The notes beneath the pieces were generated by a model. It worked only from the letters and a program-made list of their open reading frames with translations. It was not told the origin of the DNA and made no database searches. From an uncultured Eubacteriales bacterium (GTDB lineage: Bacteria > Bacillota > Clostridia > Oscillospirales > Acutalibacteraceae): DNA of 13,583 nucleotides. The stretch covers positions 1-13,583 of the forward strand of contig UQEU01000021.1 in the NCBI GenBank assembly GCA_900540085.1, read 5' to 3'. Both the position numbers and the translations under genes were made by a program. This document shows, one piece after another, positions 1-5,032 of this stretch; the stretch's first letter is position 1, and every line of letters starts with the position of its first letter.

Positions 1-20
1 CTTTAGGGTGCTTTTTTTAT
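1..20 (+). terminator. Possible 3' half of an intrinsic terminator cut by the window edge
   Basis: The first bases read as GGTGC followed by seven T residues, which is the shape of a terminator's right arm and U-tract; the left arm would lie outside the window. If real, it separates the thioredoxin-Prp-scaffold genes from the preceding head gene. There is no room for a promoter before the ribosome site at 26-32, so it could only attenuate read-through. This is inference from half a structure. Confidence 0.25.
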
Positions 21-38
21 ACACGAAAGGAGAAAAGT

Positions 39-290
39 ATGAAAGAAATTAAGTTCTTCCACGCACCTTGGTGTGCTCCGTGCAGGTTTTATATGCAGTC
101 GGAACTGCCGAAAATTCAAAAGAAATATACGGTTGAGATTATAGACTGCGAGAAAGACCCGTTTACAGCGGATGAATACCATATTCAGCATATTCCCGCC
201 GTTCTCATTCTTAATAACGGCAAAGAAATCTATCGGGGCAACGATAAAGCAGAGAAAATATTGGAGATATTGAAAAATGGTTACTGTTAA
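39..290 (+). CDS. Thioredoxin-like thiol-disulfide protein
   Basis: An 83-residue cytoplasmic protein with no signal peptide. The active-site motif WCAPC (residues 11-15) follows a first beta strand, and a cis-proline segment HIPAV follows later, both hallmarks of the thioredoxin fold. It is shorter than a typical thioredoxin of about 105 residues and resembles minimal phage or glutaredoxin-sized forms. AAAGGAG at 26-32 sets the start. Its 3' end overlaps the Prp gene by 14 nt, so the two are probably translated together. Thioredoxins reduce disulfides or keep cysteines reduced. Placement beside a cysteine protease in a head module suggests, as inference only, that it keeps the protease or a virion protein reduced. 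The fold call is strong; the substrate is unknown. Confidence 0.85.
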   Translation: MKEIKFFHAPWCAPCRFYMQSELPKIQKKYTVEIIDCEKDPFTADEYHIQHIPAVLILNNGKEIYRGNDKAEKILEILKNGYC

Positions 291-567
291 AAAAGAGAAT
301 AACAAAATCACGATAGCGGGACACGCTTGTTATGCCGAAAAAGGCAAGGACATAGTGTGTGCCGCTGTTTCTGTATTGGCATATACACTTGAGGCAAGCG
401 TTTCAAAACTCACTCACGACACGGCAGACTTCATATTTTTGCCCGATATAACGACGATTGAGTTTAAAACTATGAGCGAAACCTCAAAAATTCTTTTAAA
501 TTCATTCATAATCGGCATAGAAGAATTGGCAGCCAACTATCCCGACTATGTTGAATTGATAAATTGA
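277..567 (+). CDS. prp: Phage-encoded Prp cysteine protease (YsxB/Prp family)
   Basis: A 96-residue protein with the Prp signature GHACYAEKGKDIVCA (residues 15-29). The catalytic pair is His16 and Cys28, 12 residues apart, the same spacing as His22/Cys34 in Staphylococcus aureus Prp. In Bacillota, Prp removes the N-terminal extension of ribosomal protein L27, and host Prp cleaves the scaffold and capsid of phage 80alpha. Here the protease lies directly upstream of scaffold and capsid genes that begin with its recognition motif, so these are its likely substrates. GGAGA at 263-267 lies inside the thioredoxin gene and supports the ATG at 277. After the TGA stop the same frame stays open for 21 codons. 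The family call is secure; the substrates are inferred from the motif. Confidence 0.92.
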   Translation: MVTVKKENNKITIAGHACYAEKGKDIVCAAVSVLAYTLEASVSKLTHDTADFIFLPDITTIEFKTMSETSKILLNSFIIGIEELAANYPDYVELIN

Positions 568-636
568 GCAGGCGTGGAACTCGCTAAAAGCTACGGAGAG
601 TCAAGCATTACGACTATAAATTATGGAGGTTAAAAA

Positions 637-666
637 ATGACAAAATTCAATTTACAACTGTTTGCA
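637..666 (+). other. Prp cleavage leader of the scaffold
   Basis: These ten codons encode a propeptide ending NLQLFA. The predicted cut is after Ala10, leaving a mature N-terminus starting EENTQ. It matches the LQxFA rule known for L27 and phage 80alpha proteins. Confidence 0.8.
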
Positions 667-1248
667 GAAGAAAATACGCAGACAGAACAGACAAGCGAAA
701 AGTCGGCAGATACACAGACTGAAACCGCAGGAAAAAACACAGAAGAGAAGAAAGAGCCTGAACAGACTCAGCCGAAGTACACCGACAAGGATTTAGACCG
801 AATTATATCGGAAAAATTCGCAAAATGGCAAAAACAAAGCGAACAAAAGGTAAGTGAAGCGAAAAGACTTGCCGAAATGAACGCACAGGAGAAAGCCGAG
901 TACGAGCGTGAGCAGTACAAAGAAAAGTATGAAGAACTTGAAAAGAAAATCGCAATCAGCGAAATGCAGTCAACTGCAAGAGATATGCTTGCAGAAGAAG
1001 GCGTAAATGTCGCTGACAGCGTTGTTTCAATGCTCATTTCAACCGACGCCGAACAAACACAGTCGGCAGTCAAAGACTTTGCACAGGCTTTCAAAAAGGC
1101 TGTTTCCGACGGAGTAACAGAAGCCTTGAAAGGAAAAACTCCGCAGACGGGAACAGGAGCAAAAATCACAAAAGAAGAAATATTAAAAATCAAAGACAGA
1201 GCCGAAAGACAAAAGGCTATTCGAGAAAACATTGAATTATTCAAATAA
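637..1248 (+). CDS. Capsid scaffolding protein (DUF4355-like) with Prp cleavage leader
   Basis: A 203-residue, highly charged protein just upstream of the major capsid gene, the usual position for a scaffold. Residues 1-10 end in FNLQLFA, the Prp cleavage motif; cleavage after Ala10 is predicted. Residues 11-50 are rich in E, Q, T and K and probably disordered. Residues 55-115 have a heptad-like pattern of K, E, A and L, consistent with a long coiled coil. The C-terminal segment is basic and helical, as in scaffolds that bind capsid subunits. GGAGGT at 625-630 sets the start. It should direct procapsid assembly and then leave the head. Composition and gene order resemble the DUF4355/GP20-type scaffolds of Bacillota phages. 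Confidence 0.85.
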   Translation: MTKFNLQLFAEENTQTEQTSEKSADTQTETAGKNTEEKKEPEQTQPKYTDKDLDRIISEKFAKWQKQSEQKVSEAKRLAEMNAQEKAEYEREQYKEKYEELEKKIAISEMQSTARDMLAEEGVNVADSVVSMLISTDAEQTQSAVKDFAQAFKKAVSDGVTEALKGKTPQTGTGAKITKEEILKIKDRAERQKAIRENIELFK

Positions 1249-1290
1249 GGAGAAATGAATATGAAAAAATTTAATTTACAGCAATTTGCA
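1243..1290 (+). repeat. Copy 1 of a 48-nt leader cassette (stop, ribosome site, Prp signal), capsid gene
   Basis: This segment holds the end of the scaffold gene with its TAA, the ribosome site AAGGAGA, a tandem ATG-AAT-ATG start and the ten propeptide codons of the capsid protein. It matches 3508-3555 before the tail tube gene at 43 of 48 positions, with the first 26 identical. The five differences all lie in the propeptide codons. Confidence 0.85.
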
Positions 1291-2151
1291 GCACCGACAA
1301 ACACAACAGTGTCAACAGATTTTGAGCCCGCTATTTCCGTTGATTTTACAAGCAGAATTTCCGAAAATATTAAATCACTTTCAGAAGTTCTCGGCGTAAC
1401 AGAACTTACGCCGATGCCTGCGGGAACTCAAATCAAAACATACAAAATGACTCAAAAGAACACACCCGAACAGGTAGCAGAGGGCGAAACTATTCCGCTC
1501 ACAGAGATTGAGAGAAAACCTGTTTCAACTATTGAATTGACACTTCAAAAATACCGCAGAAACACAACGGCAGAGGCTATTCAGAAAGTCGGCAAAGAAC
1601 TTGCCATTAATAAATCAGACGAAAAACTTATTTCATCTGTTCAAAAGGGCATTAAAAAAGACTTCTTCACAACTCTTGCAACAGGTTCGGGCAAGGCAAC
1701 AGGCACCAACTTGCAGACTGCACTTGCTAATCTTTGGGCAGAACTTCAAAAGAGATACGAAGACACCGACACAGAGCCTATTTTCTTTGTCAATCCGACA
1801 GATATTGCAGAATATCTCGGCACAGCAACAGTAACTACACAGACTGCTTTCGGTTTCAGTTACATAGAGAGTTTTCTCGGTCTCGGTACTGTTATTGTTG
1901 CTCCGCAGATTAAAGCAAAAGAGCCTATCGCAACAGTTAAAGAAAACCTAAACGGCGCTTATGTATCAATGAGCGGAGATGTCGCCGCTTCATTCGGTCT
2001 TACACCCGACGCAACAGGTTATGTGGGAATGACACACAGTGTGCATACTTCAAACGCTTCTATTGACACTCTCTTGATGTCCTGCGTTAAGTTCTTCCCC
2101 GAATACGCAGACGGCGTTTTCAAAGCAACAATAACATCATCTATTGGCTGA
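1261..2151 (+). CDS. Major capsid protein (HK97 fold) with Prp cleavage leader
   Basis: The product has 296 residues when read from the ATG at 1261. A second in-frame ATG at 1255 lies only 2 nt after AAGGAGA, whereas 1261 lies 8 nt after it, so 1261 is the better start. Residues 1-10 end FNLQQFA, a Prp signal with predicted cut after Ala10. The rest fits an HK97-type capsid: an N-arm, then a region with PAGTQIKTYKM and VAEGETIPLTE resembling the E-loop and start of the spine helix, a long helix around KELAINKSDEKLISSVQKG, and an A-domain near the C-terminus. Size and position after the scaffold agree. It forms the icosahedral shell in the procapsid and mature head. Confidence 0.9.
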   Translation: MKKFNLQQFAAPTNTTVSTDFEPAISVDFTSRISENIKSLSEVLGVTELTPMPAGTQIKTYKMTQKNTPEQVAEGETIPLTEIERKPVSTIELTLQKYRRNTTAEAIQKVGKELAINKSDEKLISSVQKGIKKDFFTTLATGSGKATGTNLQTALANLWAELQKRYEDTDTEPIFFVNPTDIAEYLGTATVTTQTAFGFSYIESFLGLGTVIVAPQIKAKEPIATVKENLNGAYVSMSGDVAASFGLTPDATGYVGMTHSVHTSNASIDTLLMSCVKFFPEYADGVFKATITSSIG

Positions 2152-2161
2152 GGTGGTATAA

Positions 2162-2467
2162 ATGTTAATTGACAGAGTTAAGTTAAGACTGACTGACGAA
2201 GAAGTCTCGGAAAATGTGCTTAATGAGTACATCGCCACCGTATCTGACAGACTTTGTATAAGGCTCGGCACAGATGAGTTGCCGAGTCAGTTCAATTCAA
2301 TATGTGTTGACGCCGTTGTAAAAATGTACCGCAGGCTTTGTTATGAGGGTGTCAGTTCGGAAAACGACGGTGGACTTTCTGTTTCGTTCGTCGATGACAT
2401 TCTTTCGGAGTATTCGGGCGAGATTTCTGCCTATGCAAAGAAAAGCGGGAGGCTGAGATTTCTATGA
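2162..2467 (+). CDS. Head-tail connector protein (gp6/gp15-like adaptor)
   Basis: A 101-residue, mostly helical protein directly after the capsid gene. The pattern of an N-terminal helix (VKLRLTDEEVSENVLNEYI), a second helix with RLCIRLG, and a third with AVVKMYRRL resembles the Phage_connect_1 family, whose members form a ring under the portal (SPP1 gp15, HK97 gp6). The ribosome site AGGTGG begins at the last base of the capsid stop codon. It ends in an ATGA overlap with the next gene. The role is inferred from length, helix pattern and gene order; the exact family needs a profile search. Confidence 0.75.
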   Translation: MLIDRVKLRLTDEEVSENVLNEYIATVSDRLCIRLGTDELPSQFNSICVDAVVKMYRRLCYEGVSSENDGGLSVSFVDDILSEYSGEISAYAKKSGRLRFL

Positions 2468-2775
2468 AATGGCTTATGTGCACTCTTACATATCCTCAAA
2501 CAACGGGAAAAGACCGATTGAACAACCCTATAACAGAGGATGTGAAAGTGTTTAAGACATTCTGTCGCAGAACGCCGTTTACAGTTGAGGAAATGGCGCT
2601 TGACGGTCGAAAGATAACGGAAGACAGCAGTAAATTCTTGTTATGTTGTCGAAAATCACGGCTTCCTAAATTTGACAAACTTATCTTAAACAACTCTGTC
2701 TATGTTGTTAAGAAAACAGAGGATTTGCAAAAATTTACTCTTGTATATGCGGAGGCGTTTAAGGTTGAAGATTGA
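2464..2775 (+). CDS. Head closure (stopper) protein
   Basis: A 103-residue, beta-rich protein starting in the ATGA overlap with the connector gene. Its position between the connector and an HK97 gp10-like gene is that of the head completion or stopper protein (SPP1 gp16-like), which closes the connector channel after packaging. The sequence contains three cysteines (one in TFCRRTPF, two adjacent in LLCCRKS) and a basic stretch. Function is assigned from context more than from a clear motif. Confidence 0.6.
   Translation: MKWLMCTLTYPQTTGKDRLNNPITEDVKVFKTFCRRTPFTVEEMALDGRKITEDSSKFLLCCRKSRLPKFDKLILNNSVYVVKKTEDLQKFTLVYAEAFKVED
2751..2755 (+). promoter_or_regulatory. Ribosome site that fixes a TTG start
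   Basis: GGAGG lies 9 nt before TTG at 2765. An in-frame ATG at 2747 lies upstream of this site and could not use it, so the following gene very probably starts at the TTG. Confidence 0.7.
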
Positions 2776-3103
2776 ATTTGACGGTATCGACAGACTTGCA
2801 AGAGAATTGCAGAGGCTGAATTCCGTGCGATTTGACGGCATTTGCAAAAAGCAACTTACCGAAATGCTTAACAGGGCAAGAAACGGCGGAACGCCCGTCG
2901 ATACAGGGCAACTTCGCAACAGTTCTCGTTCCGACGGCAAAAATGAAATGGGATATTCGACAGAGTATGCACCGCACGTGGAGTACGGACACCGTCTGAG
3001 AGGCGGTGGTTGGGTAAACGGTCAGCACTATCTCAAAAAGAATGTTGATGAACAGTCAGCGATTTTCAAAGAAGATTTGGCTAATGCATTATTGAAAGGA
3101 TAG
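2765..3103 (+). CDS. HK97 gp10-like head-tail joining protein
   Basis: The product is 112 residues from the TTG at 2765, overlapping the head closure gene by 11 nt. It shows the marks of the HK97 gp10-like family: an N-terminal strand and helix (KIEFDGIDRLARELQRL), the motif GGTPVDTGQLRNS, then YAPHVEYGHR, and a final helix rich in E, D and A. Proteins of this family sit at the head-tail interface or help tail completion. Longer readings from 2702 or 2747 add residues that overlap the previous gene and lack a ribosome site. Family assignment is firm. Confidence 0.82.
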   Translation: MKIEFDGIDRLARELQRLNSVRFDGICKKQLTEMLNRARNGGTPVDTGQLRNSSRSDGKNEMGYSTEYAPHVEYGHRLRGGGWVNGQHYLKKNVDEQSAIFKEDLANALLKG

Positions 3104-3105
3104 AA

Positions 3106-3513
3106 ATGTATAAGAGATTAGGCTTAGTTGACTTGATTTCTGCTATACAACTGAAAGTTGAAGATAAAACAGGGCTAAAGTGCTACGACGCAGTACCGTC
3201 GAACGCACCGAGCCCTTTTTATTTTGCAGAAGTAGTGCAGAAAAAAGCAGATAACACGAAAACAATGCTTCGAGATGTCTTTACGGTGTTTATTCACGCC
3301 GTAGCAGAGCCGACAGGCAGTTCAGAACAAATTTACGACCTTATCCAAAAACTTGAAGAGGTTTTAAGTGAGGAAATTGAACTTCCTGAAGAGTTTGAAT
3401 TAATACTCCAAACAGAAAACGGCTTGCAGGCTTTAAAGACAGACGAAACAGACGAAAAACACGCCGTCATATCGTATGACTTTACGGTGTGTTACGGCTA
3501 CAAGTTTAAATAA
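3106..3513 (+). CDS. Tail terminator/tail completion protein
   Basis: A 135-residue protein between the gp10-like gene and the tail tube gene, the usual place of the tail terminator (SPP1 gp17, lambda gpU). It has an N-terminal helix, a strand with PSPFYFAEVVQ, a long acidic helix (YDLIQKLEEVLSEE) and a C-terminal strand VISYDFTVCYGY. The alternation of helix and sheet suits the gpU-like fold that caps the tail tube and joins it to the head. AAAGGA at 3095-3100 precedes the ATG. The stop codon lies inside the repeated leader cassette of the next gene. The call rests on context and overall pattern. Confidence 0.6.
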   Translation: MYKRLGLVDLISAIQLKVEDKTGLKCYDAVPSNAPSPFYFAEVVQKKADNTKTMLRDVFTVFIHAVAEPTGSSEQIYDLIQKLEEVLSEEIELPEEFELILQTENGLQALKTDETDEKHAVISYDFTVCYGYKFK

Positions 3514-3555
3514 GGAGAAATGAATATGAAAAATTTAGATTTACAAAAATTTGCA
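3508..3555 (+). repeat. Copy 2 of the 48-nt leader cassette (stop, ribosome site, Prp signal), tail tube gene
   Basis: This copy carries the TAA of the previous gene, AAGGAGA, ATG-AAT-ATG and ten codons encoding a propeptide that ends LDLQKFA. It is 43/48 identical to 1243-1290, with an unbroken 26-nt match covering the stop, ribosome site and start codons. Confidence 0.85.
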
Positions 3556-4329
3556 TTTGACAACAACGACTATTGCGATTTTTCTTCTGTTGCTGCAAAA
3601 GCAGTTGCAGGTAAAAACATAATTCTCGCAGTGTTCAATTCGACAGGCGAAAAACTTCTCGCAGTGGCAGGACAGAAAGGTTTGACAATCAACCGTTCTT
3701 CCGAAAGTATAGAAATTTCGTCAAAAGACACAGAGGGCGGATGGAAAAGCAAGATTGCAGGCGCTAAAGAATGGTCAATCGACATCGATGGCGTTTTTGT
3801 TCCTAATGATGAGTCGCACAAGGTTCTTGGCAAAGCGTTTGATGACGGAGAGCCTGTGTGCCTTAAAGTCATCAACAAGAAAACAAGTAAGGGAATGTTC
3901 GGCGGTCTCGCAGTAATCACAGACTACCCGATTGAAGCACCGTTTGACGACGCTATGACATACTCGCTTACTCTTGAGGGTATGGGTGCGCTTGTTGATT
4001 TGACCGTTACACCGCCCGAACCCGACTCAATGCCTGAAGGTGTGGCAGGACTTGAGCAGTTGACGGTTGTGTCGGTTGCAAACGCAAGTACAGTCGGAAG
4101 CACTTCTGTCTATGTAAACCCTGTAAAAGCAGGCGGTAACAAATACAAATACAAAACAGGTAAAACAGTGAACTATCCTGCTTATATGGAAGATTGCACT
4201 TCAATGACTGATTGGGACGGCACTGCTGCGATTAAGGCAACAACAGGCGACAAGATTATCATTATTGAATGCAATTCAGAAAACAAAGCACTTAAAGCAG
4301 GAGTGGCAAAAGTAACATCTAAAGCGTAA
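3526..4329 (+). CDS. Major tail tube protein (TP901-1-like) with Prp-type leader and C-terminal accessory domain
   Basis: The product has 267 residues from the ATG at 3526, which lies 8 nt after AGGAG; the earlier ATG at 3520 is only 2 nt away. Residues 1-10 end LDLQKFA, the same Prp motif as in the scaffold and capsid proteins. Residues 11 to about 160 match the TP901-1-type tail tube pattern, with VAGQKGLTINRSSESIEISSKD, GWKSKIAG and EWSIDIDG. A proline-rich linker (VTPPEPDSMPEG) leads to a second, beta-rich domain of about 90 residues containing NKYKYKTG and ending KAGVAKVTSKA, which probably projects from the tube surface. The protein should polymerise around the tape measure. A cleavable leader on a tail tube protein is unusual as far as I know. 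Confidence 0.87.
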   Translation: MKNLDLQKFAFDNNDYCDFSSVAAKAVAGKNIILAVFNSTGEKLLAVAGQKGLTINRSSESIEISSKDTEGGWKSKIAGAKEWSIDIDGVFVPNDESHKVLGKAFDDGEPVCLKVINKKTSKGMFGGLAVITDYPIEAPFDDAMTYSLTLEGMGALVDLTVTPPEPDSMPEGVAGLEQLTVVSVANASTVGSTSVYVNPVKAGGNKYKYKTGKTVNYPAYMEDCTSMTDWDGTAAIKATTGDKIIIIECNSENKALKAGVAKVTSKA

Positions 4330-4340
4330 GGAGAATGATT

Positions 4341-4643
4341 ATGTTTGAATGGGAAGGTAAACAGTACGAACTCAAGTTTAATCTTGAGAGAATTAAAATG
4401 ATTGAAAATGCGACAGGCAAGCCTATTGTAACGGAAATAGCGCAAAACGACGGAATTTTAAGCACAAATTCTTTGGAAATGTATTTTGCTTTGGCATTGA
4501 AAGAATACGGCGCAGATGTTTTTTATCCAACTAAAAAAGGTATCAAGATAGCAGACGATATGCTTATGCAAAACGGCTATTCTGCCGTTGCAGGACCTGT
4601 ATTTGAAGCACTTGAAAGAGACTGCCCTTTTTTATTCCGTTAA
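4341..4643 (+). CDS. Tail assembly chaperone G (short, zero-frame product)
   Basis: A 100-residue protein between the tail tube and tape measure genes, the fixed place of tail assembly chaperones. The sequence opens FEWEGKQYELKFNLERIKMIE, typical of short tail chaperones that start with a two-strand hairpin and then helices. The ATG at 4341 lies 7 nt after AAGGAG; an ATG at 4335 is in frame but only 1 nt after it. Near its end the coding frame reads CCT-TTT-TTA, placing the slippery heptamer TTTTTTA in the right phase. Most ribosomes should stop at TAA 4641-4643. The chaperone coats the tape measure and helps tube polymerisation. Confidence 0.82.
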   Translation: MFEWEGKQYELKFNLERIKMIENATGKPIVTEIAQNDGILSTNSLEMYFALALKEYGADVFYPTKKGIKIADDMLMQNGYSAVAGPVFEALERDCPFLFR

Positions 4644-5032
4644 GGCTTTTAGAACCTGAATATTTTAAAAACGAAAACAACGAACCGCAAGAGCAAAGTC
4701 CGTACAGTGAGTATGAAGACTTTGCTTTTTTTGCGGTCAATTTCGGGTATTCAAAAAAGGACTATGAAAGCCTTACACCGACTGAAAAAGCGTTCATCAT
4801 CAAGGCATACGAAACAAAGACAGTCAACGACTCTACATTCATCAGGAACGCTGTTTTGAATGCGGTTAATAACGCTTTTCGCAAAAAGGGTAAACAGTTC
4901 GTTGAACTGTGGAAAAAGCAACAAAAATATGATGAAGAAGAAATCGAAAACGATTTAAAAATCATTAAAGAAAATGAAGAAAAAGAGGGTAAAGGTTGGA
5001 TTGCCCTAATCTATCAAGGAAGGAGGGGTTAA
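4341..5032 (+). CDS. Tail assembly chaperone GT, made by -1 ribosomal frameshift
   Basis: Reading zero frame through TTA at 4632-4634 and then slipping back one base continues an open frame from 4634 (ATT CCG TTA) to TAA at 5030-5032. The fusion has 98 plus 132 residues, 230 in total. The extension has no start codon of its own near its beginning and would otherwise be a 389-base gap between two genes. It has a T-domain look: PLRLLEPEYF, a segment DFAFFAVNFGYSKKDYESLTPTEKAF, then charged helices and a lysine/glutamate-rich tail. It ends inside the tape measure's ribosome site. By analogy with lambda gpG/gpGT, the T part would recruit tail tube protein to the G-coated tape measure. Confidence 0.85.
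4628..4634 (+). promoter_or_regulatory. Slippery heptamer for -1 frameshift
   Basis: T TTT TTA fits the X XXY YYZ rule in the zero frame of the chaperone gene. Both tRNAs can re-pair with TTT after slipping. A purine-rich GAAAGAG at 4614-4620 lies 7 nt upstream and could act as an internal Shine-Dalgarno stimulator. I see no convincing downstream stem. Confidence 0.85.

Noticed and set aside
568..636. Structured RNA or tRNA in the gap before the scaffold
   Set aside because: No cloverleaf or convincing stem could be drawn; the gap is better explained by the scaffold ribosome site and an open Prp frame.
768..1304. Long - strand open frame (178 codons) opposite the scaffold
   Set aside because: It is a mirror of the strongly biased, stop-poor coding of the scaffold. 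It has no ribosome site, and the product is a serine/phenylalanine-rich sequence without a recognisable fold.
3570..3920. - strand open frame opposite the tail tube gene
   Set aside because: Antisense shadow of a confident gene, no promoter or ribosome site, low-complexity product.
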